Positions 46,157 to 56,243 of a stretch of DNA of 64,000 bases are shown here, piece after piece. The position numbers and the translations under genes are program-made. Each line of letters begins with the position of its first letter. The first letter of the stretch is position 1. The notes beneath the pieces are model-generated. The model saw only the letters and a list, made by a program, of their open reading frames with translations. It was not told where the DNA came from and made no database searches. Source of the stretch: Symmachiella dynata (lineage in GTDB: Bacteria; Planctomycetota; Planctomycetia; Planctomycetales; Planctomycetaceae); contig NZ_CP036276.1 of assembly GCF_007747995.1 (NCBI RefSeq), forward strand, positions 3,029,001-3,093,000. The letters are read 5' to 3'.

Positions 46157-47557
46157 ATGTTCCGGATGACCGTGCGCTGCTTGTTGTTAGTCGTGATTTG
46201 CGGAGTGTTTACCACGCCGTCGAACGCTGCCGATGCGTATTCGCTTGTCGAAGACTATACGAATCCCCGCGAATTCGCTGTGACGGTCGAAATGAAAGTC
46301 ACCGGCAAGATGCAAGCTTCCGCCGGTGATAAAAAAACGGCGATCAACATGAAGCTGAACGCCAATGCGGAACTCGATTACGATGAGCGGCGCTTACCCC
46401 CTGCCGGACGGGATTCCCGGGCACTGCGCTGCGTGCGGTATTATCGATCCGCGCATGCCAACATCCAAGTCGACGGTCAAACCACCTTGCCCAGGCTGCG
46501 ACAAAAAAACAAATTGATCGTCGCCGAAGGACAACCCAACGGAGTGCGGTACCACAGCCCGGAGCGTCCCCTGTACTTCACCGAATTGCAATTACTGGGT
46601 GCTCCCGGAGACAGCCTGGCCGTTCTGGCCCTGTTGCCTAGCCGCGATGTGGAAATCGGGGAATCATGGAAGCTCGAGGATTGGACGGCTCAATTCTTTA
46701 CGTCGCTGGAAGCTGTCGAAAAGGGGGGGATCGAGTGTACGGCCAAATCGTTGGAGAACGATTTGTTGCAGGTCCATTTCGCCGGCGAGTTGACCGGCGC
46801 CATCTATGGCGCCTTTACGACTGTCACGGTCGACGGTGATTTCTGGTTTGATGTGAAGAATCACTATGTGACAAAAATGGAACTCAAACAATCCGAAAAA
46901 CGGACCATCGGCGTGGTCTCGCAAGGTTTGGATGTCGAAGCTCAAGTCACCATGAACCGCACCCTCAAATCGGGTGAAAAATCGTTGTCGGACGAATCGC
47001 TGGCCGGCGTTCCCTTGGAACCGAATCCGGCGAATTTGCTGATCGCCTTCGATTCCAATGCCTGGAACGTCCGCTTTTTCCACGATCGTTTGTGGCACCT
47101 CTACAAACACGAACGGGACGCCGCTGCTTTTCGACTGGTCGATCACGGCAGTTTCCTCGCCCAATGCAAGATCGCCCCGCTCAAATCAGCAAAGCCGGGC
47201 AAACACCTTTCCGAAGATCGATTTCTCAAAGACATTCAAACGACCTTGGGAGACCAGTTCCACGGCGTCACGTCGGTCGAGCAGGTCAAAGGCAAAGCGG
47301 TCGATGGTGAAGAGGGACGTTACATCTATCGCGTCGAGACCTTCGGAAAAATCGGCGACCATGAAGTGACCTGGATCCACTACCTGATTGCAGCGCCGGA
47401 TGGACGTCAAATCGCGTTGATTTTCACGGTGGGCAAAGACGTTCAAGAAAAATTCGAAGGCCGCGATCTCCAACTCGCCACCAGCGTCGAATTCCTGCCC
47501 GTTGCCAATTCGGCTCAACAAGCGGCTGAACCGACACAAGCTGATCGGACCAAATGA
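46157..47557 (+). CDS. Exported protein of unknown function
   Basis: 466 residues from ATG 46157 (a second in-frame ATG is at 46166). Signal peptide 1-24, cleavage near SNAADAY. The mature protein is rich in beta-strand-like alternating segments (residues 40-290, e.g. AVTVEMKVTGKMQ, FTTVTVDGDFWFDV) and has a separate C-terminal domain from about residue 300 (PANLLIAFDSNAWNVRFFHD). I do not recognise a family; it looks like other planctomycete periplasmic proteins. No enzyme motif is visible. Alone on the strand, with a possible terminator after it. Confidence 0.75.
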   Translation: MFRMTVRCLLLVVICGVFTTPSNAADAYSLVEDYTNPREFAVTVEMKVTGKMQASAGDKKTAINMKLNANAELDYDERRLPPAGRDSRALRCVRYYRSAHANIQVDGQTTLPRLRQKNKLIVAEGQPNGVRYHSPERPLYFTELQLLGAPGDSLAVLALLPSRDVEIGESWKLEDWTAQFFTSLEAVEKGGIECTAKSLENDLLQVHFAGELTGAIYGAFTTVTVDGDFWFDVKNHYVTKMELKQSEKRTIGVVSQGLDVEAQVTMNRTLKSGEKSLSDESLAGVPLEPNPANLLIAFDSNAWNVRFFHDRLWHLYKHERDAAAFRLVDHGSFLAQCKIAPLKSAKPGKHLSEDRFLKDIQTTLGDQFHGVTSVEQVKGKAVDGEEGRYIYRVETFGKIGDHEVTWIHYLIAAPDGRQIALIFTVGKDVQEKFEGRDLQLATSVEFLPVANSAQQAAEPTQADRTK

Positions 47558-47631
47558 CCGCTGGACGTTAAAACCGTCACAATCGGTGATTTTGTGACCC
47601 GATCTGTTGTGAAAAGACAACACTGACCGTC

Positions 47632-47660
47632 CCCGCAAGCCGCCTGCGGGCTACGTTTTT
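47632..47660 (+). terminator. Possible terminator or small hairpin
   Basis: CCCGCA pairing with TGCGGG, then CTACGTTTTT. A further hairpin GTCACAA/TTGTGAC lies at about 47576-47598. Arms are short, so this is tentative. Confidence 0.35.
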
Positions 47661-47746
47661 GGTGTAACGGGCCACCTTGCTACACCTACTGAGATGCGGT
47701 CGTGGGTGCGCCTTCACCACAGCGATTTTCATAACGGTCAAATGCA

Positions 47747-48679
47747 ATGAATGCTTCAATTTCAAGCGAACTGGGAAACATCAGTTCCTCGTTTTGGATC
47801 ATGGTGTTGTTGGCTGTTGCAATTGCCGCAGGAACGGGATTCGCAGCCGGAATCTTCTATGCGCGTTGGAGCGACAAACGCTCATTCTCAAAAGCGCGGG
47901 CCGGTGTGGCTCAACTCTTTCAAACCGTGATCTCCACCATCGATACCGCGCAAGAGGTTTGTCGCCTGTTGGAAAAATGTCCCGGGACGTTTCTAAAGCC
48001 CAATCAAACCGAGCAATTGGTCCAGAAACGCAACGGCTTATTAGAGGCGATTTCCGGTTTGGTGCGACGTCACGATCCCAGCTACGATGCGACCCCCTCA
48101 CCGGTTGTGGCCCCTTCCCCTGAGCCGACGCCGTTTAACGTCGAGTGGACGATTGAACCGACTGACCCGGCAACCGGATTACCGGGACGGCAGGCATTCG
48201 ACGAGAACCTCGCACTGTTGATGAACGCCGGGCAAGAGAGTGAACGGACAAGCGGTCTGCTATTGATTAAGATCGACAAGTTCGAAAATCTCCGGAGCCG
48301 CCTCGGTGTGGGAGACAGCGACAAGCTTGTCAAAAAAATGATGGCCGTCGTCTGCCGATCCGTCCGCGATGAGGATTTGGTCTGCCGCTATTCCGCTGAC
48401 ATGCTGGCCATCTTGATGCCTGACACCGATCCTGAAACCGGACGGTCAGTCGCCGGAGCCGCCCGAGATTCCATTCGCGCGTATCATTTTCGCGTTGAGG
48501 AGCATGGTCCGGAGATCTTTGTAACAGCCAGTTTTGGCTACACCGCTTGCCGCCCGCTGGATAATCCCGATCTCGCCGTCAATCGCGGTGCGGATGCATT
48601 GTCTAAGTCACAGCAGCGCGGACGCAATCAACTGCATGCGCATGATGGTCAATCGATCAAACATTGCCTCGCCGGCTGA
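47747..48679 (+). CDS. Membrane-anchored degenerate GGDEF-domain protein
   Basis: 310 residues. One membrane helix at about 16-38, a linker with a coiled-coil-like region (50-110), then a GGDEF-fold domain from about 136: the start DPATGLPGRQAFDENL is normal, but the active-site loop at 216-220 reads SADML (in RYSADMLAIL) instead of GGDEF. A diguanylate cyclase with this loop would not bind and cyclise GTP. It may instead bind c-di-GMP or GTP as an effector, or have lost function; the inhibitory RxxD site is not obvious. Upstream lies a hairpin region. Confidence 0.82.
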   Translation: MNASISSELGNISSSFWIMVLLAVAIAAGTGFAAGIFYARWSDKRSFSKARAGVAQLFQTVISTIDTAQEVCRLLEKCPGTFLKPNQTEQLVQKRNGLLEAISGLVRRHDPSYDATPSPVVAPSPEPTPFNVEWTIEPTDPATGLPGRQAFDENLALLMNAGQESERTSGLLLIKIDKFENLRSRLGVGDSDKLVKKMMAVVCRSVRDEDLVCRYSADMLAILMPDTDPETGRSVAGAARDSIRAYHFRVEEHGPEIFVTASFGYTACRPLDNPDLAVNRGADALSKSQQRGRNQLHAHDGQSIKHCLAG

Positions 48680-49089
48680 GCCTTCCCGCTCCGATCGAAT
48701 ACACCAGAGAAACGCTCTTCTCTGGTGAAAAAGTCATTCCTGGGCCAGATTTTCCTTCCGCCACCGCTGCCATTTGTCGCGTGGTGATTGTCGACCGTTG
48801 AGTCGAATTCATGAAATCCGACCCAACAGCGGCACGACGTTGACCGTAAGCTATTTGAGCCGACTATATTAGGCTTTTTCCGCAACGGGCGGATGGTCAA
48901 CTGCATCTTGCCTCGTTTTAGGATATCGCATAGGATCGATAAGTTCCCTAAGCCAAAAGCCTAAGGATCACTCGCGCGGGACGGTTTGACCGGCCCGAGA
49001 AACCCCGATTGGGCCAAATTCCGGGGTGGACCGTGGGACCAGTCGCCGAAATCAGACCTATTCATTCATCGCCACGGACAAATTGTGTG
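48680..49089. other. Intergenic region before the S41 protease gene
   Basis: 410 bases without a convincing gene. It contains the inverted pair CCAGAGAAACG...CTCTTCTCTGG near 48700-48725, directly after the GGDEF gene, which could act as a terminator, and presumably the promoter of the protease gene. Confidence 0.4.
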
Positions 49090-51225
49090 ATGCCCATGAA
49101 CTTAAAATCGCCATATCGCGTTGTAATCAAATTCTCGCTGGCTGTCGCCTTACTGGTCGCCACGGCTTATGGGGCGTCTCGCCTCAAAGAAGCACCCCAA
49201 GGGCAGACGCGGGTCGCGATGCTGGTGGCGAAAATGGTCGAACGCTTTCACATCAGCCATCAGTCGATCGACGATGACGTCTCTGAGAAATTCTTGGAAC
49301 GCTATCTAAAAGATCTCGATCCGCGGAAATTGTATTTCACCAAGGCCGATGTCGAACTGTTGCGCCAAAAATCCAAATCCTTGGATGACGAGATCAAAGC
49401 CGGCGATGTCAGCTTTGCATTCACAACCTACAAACTTTTCACGCATCGGCTATTGGAGCGGATTAAAAAAGCTCAAGTGCTGATCGACAGTGAGCACGAT
49501 TTCAATGCCGACGAAGAAATGGTGGTCGATGCCAAAGAAACGGACTGGGCCACCGAAGCAGAACTCGACGAACGTTGGCGCAAGCAAATCAAGTATGACT
49601 TGCTGGTCCTGAAATTGGGCGACGACGCCGATGCCGACAAAGTGGCCGAGGATGCCGGCGCAGTGAAACGGGACGACGAAGATGCCCCCGCCAAAACTTT
49701 GGCAGAGGCCAAAAAACGTCTCCACAAACGTTACGCCAATATCGTCACGATGACCAAGCAGACCGAGCCGGAACAGATCTTGGAAATGTTCCTGACCGCT
49801 CTGACGACCACCTTTGATCCGCACTCAAGCTACATGTCCGCCTCGACGCTGGAAGAGTTCCAGATCGCGATGCGACTGAAGTTGCAAGGAATCGGTGCCG
49901 CACTGCGGGTGACCGACGGATACACGGTTGTTGCGGAGGTTGTCCCCGGTGGCGCTGCGGACGCGGACGGTCGCTTGAAAGAGGGAGACAAAATCATTGG
50001 TGTCGGGCAAGGTGAGGATGGCGAAATCACCGACGTCGTGGAAATGAAACTCTCCAAAGTCGTCAAAATGATTCGCGGCCCCAAAGGGACCGTGGTCCGG
50101 CTGCAAGTCAAACCGGCTGACGGCAGCGAAACGAAAATCTACGACCTGACCCGCCAAGTCATCGAACTGAAATCTTCACGCGTGACGGGTGAAATTATCG
50201 ATACTGGAAAACGTATCGAAGGTCGCCGTGAAAAAATCGGCGTGATCAATATCCCCTCATTCTATCGAGACTTCGACGCTGCCCAAAATGGCGTTGCTGA
50301 TGCGTCAAGTACCGCCACCGATGTCAAAAAGGTGCTGCGATCGTTCGCTTCACAAGGCGGCGTCGATGGCATCATTATTGACTTGCGAAATAACGGCGGC
50401 GGTGCATTGATCGAAGCGATCGACGTTTCCGGATTGTTCATCGATGATGGTCCCGTTGTGCAGGTCAAATCGTCAACAGGACGCGTCGAAGCACTGGACG
50501 ATGAAACATCAGGTGTCGCTTACAGCGGACCATTGATGGTGATCACCAATCGTTTGTCCGCCTCCGCCTCCGAGATTTTTGCCGGTGTGATCAAAGATTA
50601 CAAACGGGGAATCCTCGTCGGTGATACCACAACGCACGGTAAAGGTACGGTCCAAAGCGTACGGCCTGTTGATACGGAATTCCGGCTCAACAAATCAGAA
50701 CCGACCGGCGGTGCTTTGAAAATTACGATTCAACAATTCTATCGCGTGAACGGCGATAGCACGCAAAACCGCGGCGTCACAACCGATGTGTCGCTCCCGT
50801 CGCTGATCGACCACTTCGACATCGGCGAATCATTTTTGGACAATGCCCTGGAGTTCGACCAAGTCAGTCCAGCAGACTATGCCGCGACTGCAGCGGTCAA
50901 TCCTGAAATTATCTCCGCACTGAAAAAGGATAGCCAAAAACGCGTCCTAGCGGACAAGGGATTCCAACGCGATGAACGCGTCATCAGTCGCTACCTGAAA
51001 CGTAAAAACCGTAAGACGGTTAGCCTCAACGAAGAAGAGATGCGGCGTGAACGCGAGGAAAGCAAAGCGGACAAGGACGAAGAAAAAGACGATACCGAGA
51101 AAAAACCGGGTGAAAATAAACCCAAGGAAATTTTCCCCGACAAACATTACAACAACGAAGTGCTGGCCATTATGCTGGACTACATCGATTTGCTGCACAA
51201 AGGCACAACCGCCAAAGCACGCTAA
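49090..51225 (+). CDS. C-terminal (tail-specific) processing protease, S41
   Basis: 711 residues from ATG 49090 (or 49096). N-terminal hydrophobic segment (residues 14-28) is a signal peptide or anchor. An N-terminal domain (about 45-240) is followed by a PDZ domain (about 265-350, AEVVPGGAADADGRLKEGDKI), the S41 protease core and a C-terminal helical domain as in Prc/Tsp. The Ser-Lys dyad lies in SASASE (about 490-495) and GKGTVQ (Lys518). A long charged linker (about 655-690) with many Lys/Glu residues precedes the end. It cleaves periplasmic proteins from their C-terminus. Ends at a strong terminator. Confidence 0.92.
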   Translation: MPMNLKSPYRVVIKFSLAVALLVATAYGASRLKEAPQGQTRVAMLVAKMVERFHISHQSIDDDVSEKFLERYLKDLDPRKLYFTKADVELLRQKSKSLDDEIKAGDVSFAFTTYKLFTHRLLERIKKAQVLIDSEHDFNADEEMVVDAKETDWATEAELDERWRKQIKYDLLVLKLGDDADADKVAEDAGAVKRDDEDAPAKTLAEAKKRLHKRYANIVTMTKQTEPEQILEMFLTALTTTFDPHSSYMSASTLEEFQIAMRLKLQGIGAALRVTDGYTVVAEVVPGGAADADGRLKEGDKIIGVGQGEDGEITDVVEMKLSKVVKMIRGPKGTVVRLQVKPADGSETKIYDLTRQVIELKSSRVTGEIIDTGKRIEGRREKIGVINIPSFYRDFDAAQNGVADASSTATDVKKVLRSFASQGGVDGIIIDLRNNGGGALIEAIDVSGLFIDDGPVVQVKSSTGRVEALDDETSGVAYSGPLMVITNRLSASASEIFAGVIKDYKRGILVGDTTTHGKGTVQSVRPVDTEFRLNKSEPTGGALKITIQQFYRVNGDSTQNRGVTTDVSLPSLIDHFDIGESFLDNALEFDQVSPADYAATAAVNPEIISALKKDSQKRVLADKGFQRDERVISRYLKRKNRKTVSLNEEEMRREREESKADKDEEKDDTEKKPGENKPKEIFPDKHYNNEVLAIMLDYIDLLHKGTTAKAR

Positions 51226-51257
51226 TCTGTCCAGCAGAACTTGCTGACGCTCACCCT

Positions 51258-51297
51258 AAAAAAGGAGGTGGTTTCGAATTGAACCGCCTCCTTTTTC
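51258..51297 (+). terminator. Rho-independent terminator after the S41 protease gene
   Basis: AAAGGAGGTGGTT pairs with AACCGCCTCCTTT around a short loop, followed by a T-run. It lies 33 bases after the stop codon; the A-rich left side makes it possibly bidirectional. Confidence 0.85.
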
Positions 51298-51377
51298 TAC
51301 GCGCCGACAGGCTGCAGATTCTTTCAAAATATCTCGCGCCACTCGACGTTGTCCTCTCGACTTTCTAAGATACCGGC

Positions 51378-52394
51378 ATGATTGCCATCGAAGCTGACAA
51401 CCTGACAAAAATCTATCGCGTTTACCGTAAGCGCGAGGGCCTTTTTGCATCGGTCAAAGGGCTGTTTCACCGCGAATTCAAAGAAGTCCATGCCGTCGAA
51501 AACGTCAGTTTTCGCATCGACCAGGGTGAAATGGTCGCCTTCTTGGGCCCCAACGGCGCAGGAAAAACGACCACGCTGAAACTGCTGTCCGGGCTGATTT
51601 TTCCCACTGCTGGAACGGCTACGGTACTGGGCTATGTCCCTTGGCAACGAGATAATGCCTACCGCCGACGTTTTTCGCTGGTGATGGGCCAAAAGAACCA
51701 ACTCTGGTGGGATCTGCCAGCGCAAGAGTCGTTTCAGCTGCACAAAGAAATCTATCGCATCGAACCGGACGTGTTTAAAAATCGTCTGGACGAATTGACC
51801 GATCTGTTGCAAGTCCGCGACCTCGTCGGCCAACCGGTCCGCGAACTCTCCTTGGGCGAACGGATGCGGTTAGAACTCATCGCCGCTCTACTGCACGGCC
51901 CCGACGTGCTTCTATTAGACGAACCAACCATCGGCCTCGACGTGATATCGCAGCGGAAGGTGCAAGAGTTCCTCAAATTCTATCAGGACGAGCGCAAGTT
52001 GACTGTCCTGCTTACAAGCCACTACATGAAGGATGTGGAGGCCCTGTGCAAACGAGCAGTGATCATCAACGAAGGAGTGATCAAGCACGACGGCCCGCTC
52101 GAGGAAATCGTCGATCGCTTCAGCACGCATAAGGTGATCGAACTACAATTCTCCGGCACAACCATTCCTTCCGATTTGGCCGAATTCGGCGAAGTCTTCG
52201 ACGAAAAGCCGCCACGGGTCAAAATCAAAGTCCTCCGCGCAAAAATTCCCGTCGTCCTCACCACCTTGCTGTCACGGTACTCGATCGAAGACGTCAGCGT
52301 CAGCGATCGCCCCTTGGAAGAGGTGATCGCTGAAATGTTCACCGCCACGACGGATGAAAAAGAACCAGCCGCTATGCCAACCGGCTCCGCATAG
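51378..52394 (+). CDS. ABC transporter ATP-binding protein (ABC-2/NatA type)
   Basis: 338 residues. Walker A is [11 protein letters not shown] (55-65), the signature [11 protein letters not shown] (157-167), Walker [13 protein letters not shown] (177-188), and the switch histidine is in LLTSHYMKD. The C-terminal 100 residues form the extra domain of the NatA/YhaQ-like export ATPases. These ATPases drive an ABC-2 permease, exporting drugs, lipids or polysaccharide. No permease gene follows; downstream are repeats and a minus-strand gene. It would work with a permease encoded elsewhere. Confidence 0.9.
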   Translation: MIAIEADNLTKIYRVYRKREGLFASVKGLFHREFKEVHAVENVSFRIDQGEMVAFLGPNGAGKTTTLKLLSGLIFPTAGTATVLGYVPWQRDNAYRRRFSLVMGQKNQLWWDLPAQESFQLHKEIYRIEPDVFKNRLDELTDLLQVRDLVGQPVRELSLGERMRLELIAALLHGPDVLLLDEPTIGLDVISQRKVQEFLKFYQDERKLTVLLTSHYMKDVEALCKRAVIINEGVIKHDGPLEEIVDRFSTHKVIELQFSGTTIPSDLAEFGEVFDEKPPRVKIKVLRAKIPVVLTTLLSRYSIEDVSVSDRPLEEVIAEMFTATTDEKEPAAMPTGSA

Positions 52395-52416
52395 CCGATT
52401 ACATCGACTGTAGTTC

Positions 52417-52446
52417 GGGTGCCACTGGCGGCTCGTCCGCCAGTGC
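52417..52446 (+). repeat. Short hairpin repeat, family E, copy 1
   Basis: GGGTGCCACTGGCGG followed by CTCGTCCGCCAGTGC: arms CACTGGCGG/CCGCCAGTG. A near-identical copy lies at 58385-58414. Intergenic, in both cases after a plus-strand gene. Confidence 0.65.
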
Positions 52447-52490
52447 GATACCAAGAGCAGCTCACCAAACGAAGTACGCATCCAACCAAC

Positions 52491-52583
52491 CGTAGGGCAG
52501 GCTCCCGCCTGCCGTGGGTTCCATGTGACGTGACTTCCATGGACGTAACGCGATCCGAGCGGCAGGCGGGAGCCTGCCCTACA
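52491..52583. repeat. Inverted pair of family C repeats
   Basis: CGTAGGGCAGGCTCCCGCCT and, 50 bases later, its inverse, AGGCGGGAGCCTGCCCTAC. Each is itself a hairpin and together they can form a long stem. They sit between convergent genes (ABC ATPase and the sialidase-like gene), so the structure may terminate both transcripts. Confidence 0.7.
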
Positions 52584-52598
52584 CTGAGCGTTTGCTAA

Positions 52599-53849
52599 TT
52601 ACACCAGTCCATTCGGCTTCGCCCAGTGTATCCGCGCGACATAAACACTCCCGTCGCTGCCATGTTTCTCCACCCCCTTGGGCTGCATCCATTCGCTGAC
52701 GGTCACCCAGGTCTCGTCCGGGCTGATGTCCGTAACACCAAAATTCCCCAGCCGTGCGCCCCGCTCGGGAACCAAGACCCGCTCTGTCTCGCGAATCACC
52801 CGTAACCGCTCCGGGTCGACTTGTGCCATGAACAACGGGGCACGGTGCCGAAAGACATGGTCGTTATTCGCTCCGCGACGGGTATACACCAAAAACAATC
52901 CGTCGCTGTGCGTCACCCAATGTTGCTGCGTGTTGTAATTACCTAACGGCTGACCATCGTCGAACCGCCATTCCTGGATCGGCTCAAACTGCTGTCCGTC
53001 GTCGCTTCGCGTGATGAAGCCGCGTTTGTCGTTGCGGATCGTCAAAAAGTATTTGCCGTCAAATCGCGTCAAGGAGGGTTCGTGCAAGCCCCGCGTTTTG
53101 TCGTCGATATACAATTCCGTACCGTTCTCCAGGTACGTAAGGGTCGTGCCGTCAAAACCACACCGTGCGATGGTGACATGCGAGTTCTTGCCGGCGGGCA
53201 CAAAATACAACGGCAAGAGAATTGTCCCGTCCGCCAGATCAAACCGCTGCGTACAACCGGCTCCAGCGTCGTTGAATTTTTCATCATGCGATAGGTCCAT
53301 CTTCCGCCAAGTCTTCCACTGACTCTGCTTAGGGTCATACACCGCATAGGCCGTATGCCGTGGACGAGGCCGTGTGACTTTCCATTCGGGTGTGTAGACG
53401 ACTGTGTGTCCGGTCCCCAGTAAGGTTTTAGTTTTAGCATGCAACTTCGGCCAAAAATCACTGAGCGCCACCGGCCGCTCCTGCCCATTGATGTCCTCGA
53501 TTCGCGGGGCGAGCGTCTCCATTTCCGCAGCCGCGGTCCACGACTTGCCCAAGTCGTCGGTCTGCATTCCAAACACCCCTTTGAACACGTCGCTGCCAGA
53601 CAAGTCCAACGTGTTCATCGTCATCACGACGCGCGGATCCCCTCCCCGCCCTGCTCCCCGCACAATCCCCGCACGGGGGTGACTCCAGCACCGTTTGCCA
53701 TCAAACAACTTCGTCGGCACATCTCGCGTCAAACGATAATCAGGCGCCGCATCCACGGCTGCCTCGTCCGCACCGGCAACACCGCCGTAGGTCAGATAAG
53801 AAATTCCGGCACACAAAGATGTCTGCAAAAAACGTCGCCGCTCAAACAT
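52599..53849 (-). CDS. Sialidase-like exported protein, Tat signal
   Basis: 416 residues from ATG 53849, decided by AAGGA just ahead and by the Tat signal [15 protein letters not shown] at the start. The mature chain looks like a six-bladed propeller with Asp-box-like sequences ([18 protein letters not shown]) as in exo-sialidases and BNR-repeat proteins. Catalytic residues of sialidases are not certain. Such proteins often act on sulfated or acidic glycans. It is a single gene on the minus strand. Function as a glycosidase is inferred from fold only. Confidence 0.75.
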   Translation of the reverse strand: MFERRRFLQTSLCAGISYLTYGGVAGADEAAVDAAPDYRLTRDVPTKLFDGKRCWSHPRAGIVRGAGRGGDPRVVMTMNTLDLSGSDVFKGVFGMQTDDLGKSWTAAAEMETLAPRIEDINGQERPVALSDFWPKLHAKTKTLLGTGHTVVYTPEWKVTRPRPRHTAYAVYDPKQSQWKTWRKMDLSHDEKFNDAGAGCTQRFDLADGTILLPLYFVPAGKNSHVTIARCGFDGTTLTYLENGTELYIDDKTRGLHEPSLTRFDGKYFLTIRNDKRGFITRSDDGQQFEPIQEWRFDDGQPLGNYNTQQHWVTHSDGLFLVYTRRGANNDHVFRHRAPLFMAQVDPERLRVIRETERVLVPERGARLGNFGVTDISPDETWVTVSEWMQPKGVEKHGSDGSVYVARIHWAKPNGLV

Positions 53850-54260
53850 CAATCGATTCCTTGTAAACAAAGTGATCATTTTCCCGTTTAACAACGTACC
53901 AGCCCCATCCCCCCATCACAATCCCCGCATTCGCGCCTGCGTAAAAAAAATACCTCGCGCATAGACGCGAAGGCGCAAAGAAATGTGATGCAGGTCAAAA
54001 CGAATGCCACCACATTTTCTGAAGTCAAAATCACATCACTTGACGCTCCACATGAATCGACATCATGAACGCCCCTTTCATTTATTACTTCTCTTTTTCT
54101 CTGCGCCTCAGCGTCTCTGCGCGAGTCTTATTTTTCCTAAAATCAAGCCTACACAACACCCCAGCATGAACAAGTTTCTCTCCAGAGTGTTGACACTCCG
54201 CGCACCGGCCTGTATTGAAAATGCAGGGCACAACTCGATTCCACTTCTGGAGAATACCCC
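53850..54260. other. Divergent intergenic region with family D repeat
   Basis: 411 bases. It contains a second copy of the family D repeat: TACCTCGCGCATAGACGCGA near 53952 and CTCTGCGCCTCAGCGTCTCT near 54099, arranged as an inverted pair about 150 bases apart. The promoters of both neighbouring genes must lie in what remains. No gene is convincing here. Confidence 0.5.
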
Positions 54261-56063
54261 ATGCAACGTTGGCTGTTCGTTCTCATCGCCGTCTTGTCCT
54301 TTGTTTCAACGACCTGCGCTGCTGACGCCGTCGTTACCATCGACTCCCCGATGCCGCCCCCCAACTGGGCTTTGCTGGAACGCCAACTGCTACGCGCCCA
54401 AGCGGATGCGTGCGCAGAGTTTTTTGAGAAGTATTTCGACGAACGCGGGTACCTGCTCTGCGTCGAGCGCTGGGGCGGTGACGATGGGCCGGATGACGCT
54501 ATTGAAAACTGCAACGGCTGGCCAATCCTGCACGCTATGGGTGCATCGGACAACGTGCTGCGGATGTACAAAAAAGCTTGGGAGGGACACCTGCGGCAAT
54601 ACACTGCCGCCAAAACCACCGAGGTCCCCTTCGCCCGCGACGGGATGTACTACAAGGAATTTCCCGTGATGTTCGACTGGCAACATAACGGAGAAGGCAT
54701 TTCGGTTTTTAATCTGCAGGGACTTTCCGATCCCGAAGATATCGACTTCGGCCAGCGCGTGCGGCGGTTTGCCGGGTTTTATATGAACGAAGATCCCGGT
54801 GCGCCGAATTACGATCCGAAGCACAAAGTCATTCGCAGCATGATCAACGGCAGTCGTGGACCGTTGATGCGTAAAGCGACCGGATTGGATTGGGCGGGCG
54901 ATCCGATCGAAGTCGAAAACCGTTTCGGATTGGGGCATGGCGAACGCAATTACGAGGAAATGGTGGCCCACTTCAAAAATTACAACGACGTCGTCGGCGA
55001 CCATCCGCTCAATTTGATATCCACCACGTTGGCCCTGAATGCTTATATGCTCACCGGCGAAGAAAAATACCGCACCTGGCTGTTGGACTATGTCGATGCC
55101 TGGCTGCAACGGATGGATCAAAATGGCGGCGTGATTCCCAGCAACATCGGCCTCGACGGCACCATCGGCGGAGCCGCCGACGGCAAATGGTACGGTGGAA
55201 CCTACGGCTGGGGCTTTACAGTGGTGGTCCCGCAAACCGGAAAACTAGCGGACCGCAATCGGCAGTATTGGGGCTTCGTAGGTTTTATGAACGCGTATCT
55301 GCTCACCGGCGACGACCGTTATCTACAAGCTTGGCGCAAACAGGCGGACGTGATCAATGCGCAGAAAAAAATCATCAACGGACAAGCCATGTACCCCCGC
55401 ATGTACGGTGACGAGGGTTGGTACAGCTATGTGCCGCAGCCGTACGAGTACAACGCGCGGGAAATCTATTTTCTCTCCATGGATCCCGAAGATCGTCGCC
55501 GCGCTCCCCAAACCGGTTGGTTTGATTTTCTCGACGGCAAAGATCCCGACTATCCCGAAAACGCATTACGCGCCGATTTCGAAATACTGCGCCGCAAAAT
55601 CGAAGGCATGCGCGACGACACAACCACTCCCGATACACGATTGGCCGACGACCCCATGCAGTTCAACCCAGCCCGCGTTCGCACCTTACTGCAACTGACA
55701 CAAGGGGGATGGCTCGTCGAGCGACGCGGTGCGGCATTATTCGCGCGGCTGCGCTATTTCGATCCCATCGCCCGCCGTGCGGGACTTCCCGAAGACGTTG
55801 CGGCATTGGTCACGAAAATGACCGATGACATGACGGTCGTCACACTCGTGAATATCAACCAACAAGATTCGCGCACCGTCACCGTGCAAGCAGGCGGATA
55901 CGGTGAACACCAATTCTCCTCCGTAGAACGCGCGGACGAAACCACAAACGTCGACGCCCCCACGTTCACCGTCAAACTTGCCCCCGGTGCCGGCGAGACT
56001 TTAACGCTGCACATGCAACGGCACGTCAACCGACCAACCATGTCCTTTCCTTGGAACCGCTGA
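54261..56063 (+). CDS. Secreted alpha/alpha-toroid-like protein, glycosidase-type
   Basis: 600 residues from ATG 54261, with GGAGAATA ahead. Signal peptide 1-20, cleavage near TTCAADA. The body is helical with alternating hydrophobic helices and Trp/Tyr/Gly-rich loops (WGGDDGPDDAIENCNGWPIL, KWYGGTYGWGF, GDEGWYSYVPQPYEYNARE), which resembles (alpha/alpha)6-barrel glycoside hydrolases or lyases acting on uronic-acid glycans. A C-terminal beta domain (about 495-590) looks like a Greek-key sandwich. I cannot name the family or confirm catalysts; a carbohydrate-active enzyme is a likely guess. Confidence 0.72.
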   Translation: MQRWLFVLIAVLSFVSTTCAADAVVTIDSPMPPPNWALLERQLLRAQADACAEFFEKYFDERGYLLCVERWGGDDGPDDAIENCNGWPILHAMGASDNVLRMYKKAWEGHLRQYTAAKTTEVPFARDGMYYKEFPVMFDWQHNGEGISVFNLQGLSDPEDIDFGQRVRRFAGFYMNEDPGAPNYDPKHKVIRSMINGSRGPLMRKATGLDWAGDPIEVENRFGLGHGERNYEEMVAHFKNYNDVVGDHPLNLISTTLALNAYMLTGEEKYRTWLLDYVDAWLQRMDQNGGVIPSNIGLDGTIGGAADGKWYGGTYGWGFTVVVPQTGKLADRNRQYWGFVGFMNAYLLTGDDRYLQAWRKQADVINAQKKIINGQAMYPRMYGDEGWYSYVPQPYEYNAREIYFLSMDPEDRRRAPQTGWFDFLDGKDPDYPENALRADFEILRRKIEGMRDDTTTPDTRLADDPMQFNPARVRTLLQLTQGGWLVERRGAALFARLRYFDPIARRAGLPEDVAALVTKMTDDMTVVTLVNINQQDSRTVTVQAGGYGEHQFSSVERADETTNVDAPTFTVKLAPGAGETLTLHMQRHVNRPTMSFPWNR

Positions 56064-56085
56064 TATTCGACGCAGGTTTTTTACT

Positions 56086-56110
56086 CGTTCCCAAGCTCTA
56101 CTTGGGAACG
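56086..56110. repeat. Perfect 10-bp hairpin after the toroid gene
   Basis: CGTTCCCAAG, a 5-base loop (CTCTA), and CTTGGGAACG. It starts 23 bases after the stop codon; a T-tract does not follow it directly. Such CGTTCCCAAG hairpins are common between genes in several bacterial groups; it may also act as a terminator. Confidence 0.5.
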
Positions 56111-56243
56111 CAATTTCACGAAGCTCCGCTTCGCTGAGTGAGACGCTCGCGAACAATCCATGTCTATGTCATGAATTGGAATTAGGAACCCGAAGTAATC
56201 ATCCGCTCCTAATGCAAATATAACCTCAGGGGACAGCGAACTT

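Noticed and set aside
54004-54669. 221-residue open frame crossing the start of the toroid gene
   Set aside because: It is out of frame with the toroid gene and begins in a repeat; the real start at 54261 has a signal peptide and Shine-Dalgarno.
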